Of a stretch of 64,000 nucleotides of DNA, positions 1-11,102 are shown in pieces. How positions within the stretch are numbered: the first letter of the stretch is position 1; each line of letters starts with the position of its first letter. The position numbers and the translations under genes are program-made. Under the pieces are notes generated by a model. That model was not told the origin of the DNA and did no database searches. It worked only from the letters and a program-made list of their open reading frames with translations. This DNA comes from Galeruca laticollis (Eukaryota > Arthropoda > Insecta > Coleoptera > Chrysomelidae), in contig OY998180.1 of NCBI GenBank assembly GCA_963921935.1, positions 110,242,183-110,306,182 of the forward strand, given 5' to 3'.

Positions 1-212
1 AACTTGGAAAGGCGGCGTCTCTTATCATCTACGGTTCCGGTGACTTCTAGCCTAAATTTGGCTAGTTCCACGTCTAGTTCCTCCTTTCTTATGAGGTATA
101 CCCATCCAACACGGGTGTCAGTCGGTTCTTCTCTCGGGAACGGGTTCTGGGCGGTGGTAGCTTCGTCCGGAGTGTTTGCGAGTACTAAATTCTTAGTAGC
201 CATTTTACTCAT
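1..212 (-). CDS. Gag N-terminus of an LTR retrotransposon, cut by window edge
   Basis: Read on the minus strand, a frame opens at an ATG at 212-210 (a second in-frame ATG lies at 203-201) and stays open to the left edge, about 70 codons. An in-frame TGA lies upstream, which supports this start. The residues contain a WVYLIRKEELDVELAKF motif with an acidic/basic helix like the SAP-like N-terminus of insect Ty3/gypsy gag proteins. A leader, tRNA-type primer site and LTR lie just upstream in the same orientation (to the right on the map), which is the order expected for gag. The rest of the element lies outside the window, so the clade (gypsy versus BEL) is not settled. The product would be the capsid precursor. 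Confidence 0.6.
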   Translation of the reverse strand, partial: MSKMATKNLVLANTPDEATTAQNPFPREEPTDTRVGWVYLIRKEELDVELAKFRLEVTGTVDDKRRRLSK

Positions 213-764
213 AATCGGAATCGGTATAGCTTCCTTGCTCAACGGTCAGAAACCTACTTTTCCCTTACCAATTGCTCGTATCTCTAGACGGGTGACTCGA
301 ATCAATGAACGGACGGTGCGAATCGGTTCTACGTACTCGGTCACCCATTAAACGAGGGGTCGCACAGTGGGGTCGGTCCTCGGTTGAGCCGAAGCTGGCT
401 GGTCAGAATGACAGGTCAGCGGATTTCGTCGGATTTGGGTATAATACGGTGCCCTGAAGTGTTTGCGGTGTTTTTCGGACCTCTAAAGTGACGGGATAAA
501 TTCCACTACCTCAAAACTGGTTTTACTCAAGTTACGGTGATCAGCGGCCTCGCTACACTATAAAAATGTTTTTTTCCGCGAAAAACAGATAACCTGTCAA
601 AAATGACAGGTCGGCGGATTTCGACGGATTCAGATATAAGACAGTCTACTAAAACGTTTGCAACGATTTGTACCTCTCTGTAACGTTTGGATTACTTCCA
701 CCAACTCTAAAACCGTTTTTCTACGACTTCTGGTAATTAGCGGACACGGTACACCATAAAAACG
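213..764 (-). other. Untranslated leader of the left-edge LTR element, with internal duplication
   Basis: This non-coding leader lies between the primer site and gag on the minus strand. It holds two diverged copies of a ~165-bp unit, about 399-566 and 600-764. Shared landmarks are 'gacaggtc(a/g)gcggatttcg(t/a)cgg' near the start, 'aaaac(t/c)g(g/t)tttt' in the middle and 'cac(t/c)ataaaaa' near the end. It is GC-richer than most of the window. Confidence 0.5.
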
Positions 765-782
765 GTCCCTGCTCGGGCGCCA
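765..782 (-). promoter_or_regulatory. Primer binding site, tRNA-Lys type
   Basis: The minus strand reads TGGCGCCCGAGCAGGGAC. That matches the complement of the 3' end of animal tRNA-Lys(UUU), including CCA, at 17 of 18 positions. It sits 4 nt inside the LTR end proposed at 787, the usual place for a minus-strand DNA primer site. Confidence 0.8.
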
Positions 783-786
783 AGTT

Positions 787-1988
787 TGTAACGCTCTTTC
801 GTCGTTACTTAATGGGTGGGCGCCTTAACTACAGGTGACGGGTTGCCTCGGGCGCTAGTTTATTAAAGTGGTATGCTCCACTCGCTCCGGGCAGCGTCAG
901 TGAAGAATTAAAATACTCCAGGGGTCACTTATGGTGGTGACAAGAGTGTTGCGGCCGGTCGGGCAGATTTTACTTGCCTCCCCGGGATCGTAACCCGGGT
1001 ATTAGCTGCTTAACGTTCTTACCTATTTACGGAGGTTTACGGTAGTTGGAGTTGGAGAGAAGAGAAACCAAAAGTTACGTATTTGCAAAGAGTCTTTATT
1101 AAACGGAAAACTAAACTAAATGTCCTCTAAGTCGGGTAGGCGGGGCAAAAGCACTAGTACTAACTACTATCCTACTGGTTCAAAACGGTCTCTACTACGG
1201 TGAACTACTACGGTGAGTAAAACAAAGCTATGCAAGCGGAAGCAACAAAAAATGGGCGGGGGTGCGGTGGACGGTTAGTGGTAGCCGGGTGGTGCGGTGG
1301 ACGGTTAGCGGAAGTGTGCAGAATTACTACTGATTGCAAGCGATCCTCTAGTTTAATCAAAGCTCTCCTTTCGGGGGATATTGCTCTCGGTTTCCTCGGT
1401 ATCGAAATCTCGGAGTCGCGACGGCCACTACTAGGATGTGAGAACTCAACTTTCTAGTAGCGGACACGGTTCCCCGCGATCGGATGGCTGAATGCCCAAG
1501 CACGGCCGCTACTAGGATGTGAGAACTCAACTTTCTAGTAGCGGACACGGTTTCCCTTTACTTCCCCTGATCGGATTGTACGGCGAGAACCATATACCCT
1601 AAGGTATAAAATGGAATATCACTCACTTCGGTAAACGGTACGGTTGATCTAGCGGTATCGGTTTTCTGAAAGAGAACGGTTTGTGAGCACAAGTAAGTCT
1701 CTTATATTTAATTCTCACCTGCGTATGCGGGTAAGGTGCTGAGTATACGAATAGACTGACGACTCTGAGAATCGCTCTGCTTTACGGTATGGCTTGTTGG
1801 GGATACGGTGCGAAGTCGTAAGTGTCGCCGACTATCGGTGCAGGTTCGAGAAATTATATTACATTGTACCGATGTTTATATTACATTGTACCGATACGGA
1901 CGGAGAAATACAGTGTTCGAACGCTTTATTTCATATTATACGGAAGATTGTGCTTTTGCCCGGTCTTTGAAAATGTAACTTCGTTACA
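787..1988 (-). mobile_element. 5' LTR of the left-edge retrotransposon
   Basis: The proposed LTR is bounded by a perfect 7-bp inverted repeat, TGTAACG...CGTTACA, with the primer site 4 nt beyond its inner end. Its length would be 1202 bp. Inside, a ~41-bp unit containing 'ctagtagcggacacggtt' occurs twice, near 1430-1471 and 1512-1553, and relatives of the same unit occur in the leader. TTTATT motifs near 1090 and 1925 are possible minus-strand polyadenylation signals. The second LTR is outside the window, so the outer limit is inferred from the inverted repeat alone. Confidence 0.55.
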
Positions 1989-2030
1989 AACTGCTAATTG
2001 AACTGCTAATTGGACTGCTAATTGAACTGC
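1989..2030. repeat. Short tandem repeat, 12-bp unit
   Basis: Three to four copies of a unit close to 'aactgctaattg' directly abut the proposed LTR end. Confidence 0.6.
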
Positions 2031-2334
2031 TACACTTGCACTATGATTTGAACTGCTCTCTTGGTACTGACACTTTACAATGTTATATAACAATACTTGT
2101 TATAATCGGCTATCAAAGGGACAATGGTTTTGATTATTTTTCTAGCTGAACTTCTTCAACTGGCGTGGACATTCAACTAGGTAAATAATCTTAATTTGAC
2201 AAAATTACTTAATTTGACAAAATTAATGTCGAAATTAATAATTTATTATATACAAATTTACAAAATGGTACAAAGTTGTGAATGGTGAAATTTGGTGGTT
2301 ACAGATCGGAAGACACTTTATGTTTCGATTTGAT

Positions 2335-2785
2335 GAATATTAAACTAACTTTGTTATTGAGCGTTGAGCTCGATTCGATGAGTGTGTAAAACTCGCGTCG
2401 ATGAGTGTAAAACTTTGCTATCGAGAGAATTGAACTCGCTTCGATGAGTGTAAAAAACTAACTTTGTTGAGCGTTGAGCTCGATTCGATGAGTGTAAAAC
2501 TCGCGTCGATAAGTGTAGAAATGATGAGTGAAAAACTAACTTTGATGAGTGAGAGAACTTTGATGTTGAGCGTTGAGCTCGATTCGATGAGTTAGAAACT
2601 TTGATGTTGAGCGTTGAGCTCGATTCGATGAGTGTAAAGCTCGCGTCGATAAGTGTAGAACTGATGAGTGAAAAACTAACTTTGATGAGTGAGAGAACTT
2701 TGATGTTGAGCGTTGAGCTCGATTCGATGAGCTAGAAAATTTGATGTTGAGCGTTGAGCTCGATTCGATGAGTTAGAAAAATTGA
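2335..2785. repeat. Minisatellite built on GTTGAGCGTTGAGCTCGATT
   Basis: This is an irregular tandem array. The block 'gagcgttgagctcgattcga' recurs about six times, separated by variants of 'tgagtgtaaaactcgcgtcgat' and 'tgagtgaaaaactaactt'. The higher-order pattern repeats at about 2500-2590 and 2620-2720. No coding frame is seen. Confidence 0.8.
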
Positions 2786-2789
2786 TTTC

Positions 2790-3405
2790 TTCACGTTGTG
2801 AGACGTATTAAATAGAAATCTGGGAGGGGCGTGTTTACACGTGGATTGGGTTGACCAAACGAAAATAAATATTTCCTATTGGCCAGTATCATTTGACTTG
2901 TCGGGTTCCTAGACAAGAATCGATTATGGGTGCCGCCAATAGTTAGTTAAATTTCTATGGAATACTACAATAGCAATTGTAACCTCTTTACTCAGAAAGG
3001 TAATTCAAAAATGTCTCTCATATCTTCCGAACATCGGCCATAAAATTCATGCAGAAGTGACACTAAATTTAGGGTTTTTACAATACAATATATAATAGGG
3101 TGAAACGTGACCTTTTCCTAACTTCTTAACTATAGGACAATGCGACAAGATGTCGACATTCAAAATGTGCTATTTATATGCCCATACTAAACAATTTACA
3201 ATTATTGTTGCAAAACGTGATATTTTAAAAGTATTTTGAAAATAAAATGAAACTATCCTTTGAATTTACAACAATATAAAGACCTTATCAATTCTGCAAC
3301 ATATTTTTACAACGCTATTAACTAAAATGAATTTACGCCTTAAATATATACAATAAAAAAAGGACGCATACAAATATCTCACATATTTTAAAGGTATCGT
3401 AAACA
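2790..3405. other. No recognisable feature
   Basis: AT-rich sequence without a supported gene or repeat. A GC-richer patch at about 2825-2860 has no recognised identity. Confidence 0.5.
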
Positions 3406-3409
3406 AATA

Positions 3410-4850
3410 AATTTCAAGATTTTACAATCTTGAACAATGGGTATGAGAAACCTCGAGACCCTAATACTTTTTTGTTTGATTTTATTGAAGAGTGCATTAA
3501 AGTAACAACAAATGGCTTCACAAATAAGGGTAAGGATTATAGGTTTAAAATAAAAGCATTTATCTGAGATGTGCCTGCCAAATCATTTAATCTTTGAATA
3601 AAAGGTCACGTAGGATAGTATTCTTGTACTAAGTGTGATGTAGAAGGTAGTTATGTAAATAAACACATAGTCTTCACACAACAAAGATATAATTTAAGAA
3701 CAGATCTTGAATTTAGAAACAAAACTCAGCAGGAACATCGTGTAGGAACATCAATAATAGAGCAATTGTCAGAATTCAATATGCATGGTAGATGATTTCG
3801 TTTTGATCCAATGCATCTTGTTTATCTTGCAATTGTTAAAAAACTTATTCACTTGTGGTGTACTGGTAAGCCTTCCTGTAAGTTACCATTTAGAGACATA
3901 CAAAAAATTTCTGACCATTTGATTGATTTAAAAATCTATACTCCATGTGAGTTTAACCGATAACCAAGATTTCTAGAAGAGTATAAAAGATGGAAGGCGT
4001 CTGAATTTCGCCAACTTCTTTTATATACTGGAATAGTAGTTTTACGTAATCTAATAAACCTTGATTTATATCTTAGTTTTGTCTCACTTCATGTTGGAAT
4101 TACAATTGCATCAAATGTGAAGTTACAACCCAAGTGCCAATCAAGCCTTAAATTATTTTTTTCAAACATTCCTGATTCTATATGGTAAGGAAAATTCATC
4201 TCACAATATTCATAATATATTACATGTTGCAAATGATTCAAAAAAATTTGGTGCTCTGAATAAATATAGTGCTTTTACATTTGAAAACTATATGTCAAGT
4301 ATATTACATGTATTAAGAAAAAGTGACAAGCCATTGCAGCAAATTATTAGAAGGAAAGTGGCAAATGGATATTTCATTAAATAAGAGTACACATAATATT
4401 TGTAGTTATCCCCAATTTGAACAGGAGCATACTCATGGCCCTATTATGCCAGGTGTTACTTTTCAGATTAAACAAGCTGAATTTTCTAATTTCACTTTAA
4501 AGAACCACCGTCCTGATAATTGTTGTTCGCTTAAAGATGGTAGCATAGTTCTTATAGACAACTTCATAATCAAAAATAATATTAAATATATCATTGGAAA
4601 AATATTCCAAAACTGTTCAGATTTTTACCATGTCCTTTATCTGATCTTAATATATATTTGGACTAGAAGATCTTGGATCTCTTCAATCGTGGAGTACGGA
4701 GGATATCAATTCAAAATATATTTTAATGAATTTAAAAGATCAGCCCTCTATCTTGATGCCCCTTGTTCATATCTAAATGACCAGTCTTATCCTTTTATAC
4801 CAATCTCAACTTATCCAACTAATCTACCTCTTGAGTTTACTTAAAATGAA
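3410..4850 (+). pseudogene. Relic of a tnp2-like (EnSpm/CACTA-like) transposase-domain gene
   Basis: One plus-strand frame from about 3410 encodes segments such as YEKPRDPNTFLFDFIEEC, GHVG-YSCTKCDVEG, FRFDPMHLVYLAIVKKL and YKRWKASEFRQLLLYTG, interrupted by several in-frame stops. After a shift near 4170 a second frame continues with KKFGALNKYSAFTFENYM and SDKPLQQIIRRK. A third frame near 4640-4760 gives LDLEDLGSLQSWSTEDIN. The order and wording match the uncharacterised transposase-domain proteins common in insects and cnidarians, which I relate to the tnp2 family through the Cys-x2-Cys region. At least five stops and two shifts make it non-functional. The family label is from memory and is less certain than the fact of decay. 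Confidence 0.65.
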
Positions 4851-5039
4851 AGGAGAATAAAGCCGAGATGTTGATGTTTAAATTGTGTTTATTTTAAAAT
4901 TTTGTTTTGTTGTATAATATCTTATACCAGCATTAGCTCTCTGATGATATATTTTGTAGAATATTTAAATATGAAATAAAATAACACACTGTATAATACC
5001 AATTTTGAATGTTTTGCAATGTCCTATTACTCTATTTTA

Positions 5040-6197
5040 GGTGTATTGTCACATGATATGTCGAAGAAACTGAAGCTAAAGCGAACCTACTACAAATTAG
5101 AGATGATCTGAATACACTTATTATTGTAAATAATGGGGGCAGCAACGCCAAACCAGAAAAAAATATTGAAAATTTCCTAATAAAATTCAAGTGGAAGTAG
5201 ATAATTACTTACAAAACAAAGATCGTTTGAAACAATCGGTGAGTTTTAATTTTAAACATGTAACAAACTTTTCATTCACAAAGCATAGAATGTGGTTACA
5301 TTGGTATTATTCAGCTATAAGTCATTAATTTTCTAGTAATTGAAATTACCATTTTCTAGTTTTTATTTACGAAATATTTATTTAAAATTAAAAAAAGTAT
5401 AAAACTTAAAAAACCGTTTATAATTTCATTATCCATATTTATCGAATAGGTATTGACAAATAAACTCATATTTCAATTTAAGATAGAGCAGTTATCAAAA
5501 TTAGGTGGTAAAGATACTTATGAATTTATAAAAAGATCTTTTCTGGCAACCATTTCTGATAATATTGCAAAGGAGTACACTTGTGACGGTACTAAAGTCA
5601 AGAAACCGTTCAAGGATACTATTATCAGTTTGGTTATAGGTAAGTGTTAAAGTTTTTTATCAGATATAAGACTGGAAATTGTTCTTGATTTCATTATTAC
5701 TTATATTAATTTTGAGGATTCAGGAATGTGATTATATTAAAAAGGGAAATTTTTTTATGAACAACATAGCCTCTGGAAAGTGTATATATATTTCCTATCC
5801 ACATATGCTCTTAAAGTTTCTAAATATTAACTTGAATTGTAATCCTGTAAAATTGGAAACCATTTTCTCTACGTTTTGTAAACGGTTTCCAATTTTATAA
5901 GATTACTATTCAAATTATTGTTTTGAAGCTTTAAGATTACCTAGGGATAAGCAGGCTATTTTTTGTCATATAGTTTTCCATTTTCAATATAAGCACATTT
6001 CTCACAAACGTTTGGGTCATTTTACAAAAAGAACCTTAATTTGATTTACAGCTCTACATATATTTTTCTAAAATTTGCCATCTTTTGCAGCTGCTGCAGA
6101 AAGTCATAATGGAGCTATCAGGAAAGAAACTGAAACAGCTATAAGAATATGGCTGAGAAGATCCTCAGAAAGGGATGCGTATAAAAACCAAAAATAA
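5040..6197 (+). pseudogene. DUF4806-domain coding segments, apparently spliced, partly decayed
   Basis: A middle exon of about 5451-5639 encodes LTNKLIFQFKIEQLSKLGG followed by a conserved region ending KKPFKDTIISLVI, typical of DUF4806. It ends in a good donor (G|GTAAGT at 5640). An acceptor 'ttttgcag' near 6090 joins in phase to AAAESHNGAIRKETETAIR and a final IWLRRSSERDAYKNQK stop at about 6197, the expected DUF4806 C-terminus. An upstream piece (5190-5238, DNYLQNKDRLKQS then GTGAGT) fits the start of the domain, but a stop lies just before it. DUF4806 is of unknown function and is common in transposon-derived insect proteins. It follows the tnp2-like relic on the same strand, so both may come from one element. 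Confidence 0.55.
5826..5919. repeat. Fold-back inverted repeat
   Basis: Arms 5826-5861 and 5884-5919 are complementary with only a few mismatches around the shared block 'aaaattggaaacc'. The 22-nt loop lies in between. Weaker pairing continues outward to about 5790 and 5950, which suggests an old fold-back element inside the intron of the DUF4806 segment. Confidence 0.65.
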
Positions 6198-6199
6198 AC

Positions 6200-6704
6200 T
6201 GTTATAGTTGCAAACATTTTGTTTTGTTTTTCAATCTATATTTTATCAATATCCATCAGATCTCCATAAACTATCCAGAAGCTATACAAGCAGTGTTCAG
6301 ATATGGACCTTATATGGAGTCCAAATGGACATCCACAAGTGGGACATTTGTATAGTCCAATGGACATCCGTTGGATGTCTTATTGTACAGTCATGTATGT
6401 CTTTTGGACAGCTGATATGTCCTGTTATGGATATACATTGAACGTCCGTTGGATTGAGGTGTGCTATCTGGGGTGTTGCGTTTTAACATCGGATATTTGA
6501 TTGCAACCATCGCAAATTTTGTAACTTGCAAAACATTTCATTTCAAAAAATTAAATAAAATATTTCGACGAGCAGCCAACAGCAAGTTTGCGAACCACTT
6601 TTGATATTTACTTTGACATTTGTTGTCTTCATTATATGCGTGGCTTTCTAGATAAAAATAATAATAATTAAGCATTCCTGTGCGATGGGTCAATCATTGC
6701 TCGG
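6200..6704. other. Non-coding stretch with a short GGACATCC-type repeat cluster
   Basis: Between about 6290 and 6460, variants of 'tggacatcc' and its complement recur (for example 'gacatccgttggatgtc', a near palindrome), and they read through in several frames. No gene is recognised. The rest is AT-rich without visible features. Confidence 0.4.
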
Positions 6705-7340
6705 ATGCTAAAATATGATTTTCTATCCACTTTAGTAAACTAATTTTAATATTTAGAAAGAATATGAAATATAAATAATCTGAAATTGGTGTTTCCATAT
6801 TACTAAAACTGGTATAAAAAAGTTTAACACAACCTTAATCACTATAAACCGTAGATTTACGCAATCAGTTGTTCCTAAAATGAGATTTTCTACCAACGCT
6901 AGTAAACTAAATTCAATATTTAGAAAGAATATAAAATATAAATAATCTGAAACTGGTGTTTTCTGTTACTAAAACTGGTATAAATAAGTTTAAGACAACC
7001 TTAACCACTGTAAAGCATATATTTATGCTATCAGTTGTTCCTAAAATAAATTTTTTTAACAATTTTAATAAACTTAATTCAATATTTAGAAAGAATATAA
7101 AATATAATAAACCTGAAACTGGTGTTTCCCTGTTACTAAAAGTGGTATAAAAATTTCTTCTTTAATCTCTCAGGCCACCGCAAACATAGATTTTTGCTAG
7201 AGTTGTTCCTAAAATAAAATTTTCTACCAGCTTTAGTAATCTAAATTTAATATTAGAAAAAATTTTAAGATATAATAAATCTAAAACTGGTGCTTCTATG
7301 CTAAAATTTGTAAATAGGAAGTTTAAGTCATCTTTTACTA
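6705..7340. repeat. Satellite array, four monomers of about 167 bp
   Basis: The landmark 'ttctacca.c.ttagtaaac' starts at 6721, 6888, 7054 and 7224, spacings of 167, 166 and 170 bp. Each unit also has 'atatttagaaagaatat', 'ctgaaactggtgtttc' and 'cagttgttcctaaaat'. The copies diverge most at the right end. Short open frames here are by-products of the repeat. Confidence 0.85.
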
Positions 7341-7529
7341 AAAGAAACTGAAACAAAAAATATTTTAATATTATTTTTCTTTTAACAACAGCATATTTCA
7401 TATTTATTATTCATGAATAGGTTGGTTACAAATTATTTCAAATATTATTTTGACTACAATAGTTATTAATAATATGAAATACACAATTGTTATAAACTTC
7501 ACTGGGTTGAGTCGATTCTTTTTTTAGAG

Positions 7530-8640
7530 ATGCTTGAGCTATGATTCACTTGATTCCTGCTCTGGAGATTTCTTGAATAGAAATTATATTTGGGACAGAT
7601 CTCATTGTCTCAATTAGTTGCTGATGATGACCTACATCTATTTGTAAATATGGTTTTATCGACTAATTGTTACCGTGTCCCGTGATCTTAATTAATTGCT
7701 GTTCACCAACTCCCTCTGCTAAACTTGACACTGCTGTTGCCCTTGCAGAATGATTCGTAATTTTGATTTGTTGTGTATCAATTCCAATGGTAGAAGCTAC
7801 CAATCTAAACCACGATGATACGGTGTTATATCCAGCTGGACAATTTTTGTACCAATCCTTGGAAGTAGCCTCATTCCACGTTGTATTGACAGTTAAGAAC
7901 AGACGATTTGTGTTATATGTTCTGTTCTTTTTTCTATACATTTTTTGAAGAGCCTTATAGGACATATCCGTATTGTTCAAATTTGGTATCAGCCATTTAC
8001 TACGTGTTAATTTTCAATGTGTACAGTTAAATACCGTTGATTATCAGTTTCTTCAATAAAGTACTCTATACAGGCTGGAGCTCCCTCTCCACGTCTCCAA
8101 GCAAATTCATAGGCAGCAATATAAAAGAATATTTTGTGCAGGCCCTCCGGGGTGGGGTGTTTTCCTCACAAAGATCAATGATTTTTTGTAATTTATCTGA
8201 TGACAAAGCTGATGCAGTATTCTTTCATTTAAACGGATCTCGTTGTAATTACCGACGTTTAGCGCTCCTAGCAGCTCTGGCGTTCATAAATTCAACATCG
8301 GAAAATGGATCAAATTAACGATTGTACTTTTTATAAAAATGTTCCTGTTACTGTTTCTCAATAGAGTTCCACAACACTTTCACTACACTTTCCTTGTAAT
8401 TTGTTCCATCTTGCCTGCGCATATTGAATCCAAAATCCTCCAAAATTAACCCAATCTCTCCCACAGATATATCTTTCCAATCGAAATTGTATGACTTATC
8501 GTGGCAAAACTCAGTAAACTGTCTCCAAGCACTTGCTCCACATTTTCTGGTATTAGCGGGTGTTAACTTCTCAATGTCTTTCCCAGCTACTTCCATATTT
8601 TCTTGACCAAAGCGTTTAATCTTGTCGTCTTGATCTACAC
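7530..8640 (-). pseudogene. Tyrosine recombinase relic of Crypton/DUF3504 type
   Basis: The N-terminal core-binding part lies at 8348-8640 (ASAWRQFTEFCHDKSYNF, GFNMRRQDGTNYKESVVK). The catalytic part lies at 7570-7980 and contains ITNHSARATAVSSLAEGVG (the H-x-x-R pair) and ITGHGN (the second His/Gly block). One in-frame TAG follows, and after it SIKPYLQID supplies the expected nucleophilic Tyr. The middle (8000-8340) is broken by stops and shifts but still encodes recognisable pieces such as MNARAARSAKRR. Known family: Crypton-derived DUF3504 domains cut and join DNA through the Tyr. This copy cannot make a full protein. Confidence 0.7.
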
Positions 8641-9133
8641 TTCAACAACACTAAATATTTCCTATAACTGCGGTTTTGTGGTGCGGTCGCGAAGTAAGAT
8701 TGTACAACAAACATAGATATTATTTTTTCCCAAAATTTGACATTTAAATTAGCTCAAAGCCATCTATATATAACCACGTATTGGTTTCGACATTGGTGCA
8801 AATGTGACCCATTGCATCTGACTTCTCTTAACCCATTTTTTACCACTGTTGAGAAAACGCACCAGATTGTTTACATTTTACAATATGATGATGAGTAACC
8901 AACGTAAATTTTTTTGTAAACATGACAATAACAATATTACTGTTAAATATCGTGCCTAAATTATACCGACAAAAAATGGTTATTTCTTATGTATGTAAAT
9001 TTTTTTTTAAGAAACGAGACTATTATAATTTATTTTTATTTCCCAATATCATTAATCACATATCGTACCTTACATATTTGTATATATTGGTTTATAAATT
9101 CTATTTTATTTGAGAAAAAACATTGTTTGCTTA

Positions 9134-9147
9134 GTGCGAAAACGCAC
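9134..9147. promoter_or_regulatory. Left subterminal palindrome of piggyBac
   Basis: GTGCGAAAACGCAC is self-complementary outside its central AAAA. A half-related 'gagaaaacgcacca' lies at about 8850, and the full site recurs near the right end at 18224-18237. Such paired subterminal sites may be transposase binding sites; that is inference. Confidence 0.55.
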
Positions 9148-9178
9148 CACTGGTGAGATATATATCGTGCCCCTCTCC

Positions 9179-9409
9179 ACTTTTATTTCCTTATTAGAAA
9201 ATTTCTTTTTTAAAAAGACAAAATATAATTTTTAGTTTATTTCGAACTGTACAAAACATACATCAGAGTTTAACAATGGTAAATGAAAATTAACTGAAGA
9301 GTAACTGAAGAGTAATTCAAATTATTTACAGACAGTATATATAACTTTTATAGAAGTGTTGAAGTTGCACTTTTGCAGGTGTTCTTCAGATAAGGCTGTA
9401 GACATAACT
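9179..9409 (-). repeat. 3' LTR of the errantivirus (231 bp)
   Basis: On the minus strand it starts AGTTATGTC, as is usual for errantivirus LTRs, and ends AATAAAAGT. It differs from the partner at 16408-16627 by one extra copy of an 11-bp unit (aactgaagagt) and what looks like a single substitution. This points to a recent insertion. Confidence 0.92.
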
Positions 9410-9424
9410 CCTCCCGTCTTTAGG
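9410..9424 (-). promoter_or_regulatory. Polypurine tract
   Basis: The minus strand reads TAAAGACGGGAGG directly before the LTR start AGTTATG. The env stop codon overlaps its upstream end. This is where plus-strand DNA synthesis would be primed. Confidence 0.8.
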
Positions 9425-11102
9425 TTTCGAGAAACACGGAGTGGATTTTCGAAATTTCATTTTCTTCCATGGGATTTTCTTCTGACTTCTTGAAGATTTT
9501 GAATATTTGCTTTCTATATTTAACTAAAATGCAGATTAAAACACATACGATTGTAATTCCTATGATTGTTCCTATTGTGTTTGCTTTATACGGGTTGTTT
9601 TCGATTTCTGTGATCGGTTTTAATTGTTTTGAAATTCGGCTGATTTCCTTAAGTTCTTCAAAGTCAATTTCTATTATATTCGGTATCTGGTAGTTTCTGG
9701 AAGCGATCAATGATTCTGTTTCAATTTTAGGTAATATAAATGGTTTTCCTCTGCTTATCGGAATTTTGTTAATATATTTTTGATTATTGGTCCATATTTC
9801 GCATGAATCTGGAATTTTGATCAGTACTGGGGTCGTCACTGGAATATATTGGTTACTTCGGCATTTGGAAAATATTTGATGAGGCTTTTCTGGTATTATT
9901 AGAATTTCGTTTTCTGTAACTTGTTCTATGATTATTTGTTAAACGTTTACTTCCATGATGTGGCAACATTTCGGAGCTTCTCCTCGGAGTAATTGTATAG
10001 TACAGTTGTCTTGGGATATTAGATTTTGTCTGCAGTAGTATGTTTCTTCTAAGAAAGGACATTCTTCTTTTTCGAATTGGTTGTCATCGTTTTTGTGTGC
10101 CAAATAAGGGAATAAAGGAGTATACATTTTGTGGTTTTGGATAATGGGGAAAATATGATAAAATTCATAAGTCTTGTCTTTAAGAATAGGTATATGAATT
10201 GCAAAATTTAATTTAGAGTCTGATATCGATACTTGGGTTCCTAAGAATTGGTAATAAGTCAGTAGATTCTTAAATTGGGGAATTTGGTTAGAATCGTATA
10301 TATTATGTAAATATTTATTCATTTCGAATATGTCGGAACTGGAAATTATAGAATTATGTAAAGAGTTTAGTTTGGAAAATACTATGGCGTTTTCTAAATT
10401 ATCTAATAAGGTAATTGTAGTTTGACAATCTAAATTTATTTGTGAAATAACTCCTTGAAAGCTTAAGTAACTTTCGAGGGTTTCTATTTTATCGTAAAAT
10501 GATGCTTGTATTTTCTCTAAGTTATTTTTTAATATTTCTTGATTATTATTTAGAATACTAATGGATTTATTATAATGTTCAATGAGTTTTGTATTTAGAG
10601 AAATTTGTAAATTTACTTCTTGAATGATATTTTTCTGGTTTTTCTGTAATGTGTCGATTGCTTTATTATATCGTTCTTCGTCATCGGAATCTAACGTGCC
10701 AAAAAGCCATTTGTCGATTTTTCCGACTACATTTACAAGTCCTCTTTTACTCCTAACATGGGGATATAGATTATTTAATTTTTCTTTTAAGGAATTAATT
10801 AGAGACTCTGTTCTTATTAAAATACTTTGCGCTAAGCTATGGTATGATATAGGATTACTGCTATTAAAAAGTCTAATGCTATCTTTAATAATATAAAAAT
10901 GTTTGACTAAATTATTAACTTGTTTAAATATTATTTCTAAATCTATGTAATGTAAGAATGTATGCTTATTATATATGACTCGAGAATTTCCTAATTGGAT
11001 AGGGAGGATTAGGTTTTCAATTCTCGTAATCGATACATCTTCTTCAACACAGTGTGTCTGAAGTATCAGGATGCATGTCGTTGTCAATATCCGGAGGTTC
11101 AT
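9420..11102 (-). pseudogene. env: Errantivirus env, one in-frame stop
   Basis: The ATG at 11102-11100 overlaps the end of pol by 59 nt in another frame. Residues 1-18 form a hydrophobic signal-like start. RSKR at 117-120 is a furin-type cleavage site, followed by GLVNVVGKIDKWLFG, the fusion-peptide-like region of the insect F/Env family. A TAA at 9941-9939 ends the first part (387 residues). The same frame continues for the C-terminal part, which has a transmembrane stretch (GTIIGITIVCVLICILV) and a basic cytoplasmic tail ending at 9420. No frameshift is needed to connect the two parts, only the one stop interrupts. Known role of the family: membrane glycoprotein for cell entry and transmission. 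In relatives it is made from a spliced RNA; I did not identify splice sites. Confidence 0.85.

Noticed and set aside
765..782. A tRNA-Lys gene
   Set aside because: Only 18 nt match the tRNA 3' end, on the strand and in the place expected for a retrotransposon primer site.
9420..9839. Separate small membrane protein
   Set aside because: It is the C-terminal part of env, in the same frame, separated only by the TAA at 9939-9941.
10624..10896. Plus-strand open frames inside the errantivirus
   Set aside because: They are antisense shadows of env and pol, which carry clear protein motifs on the minus strand.
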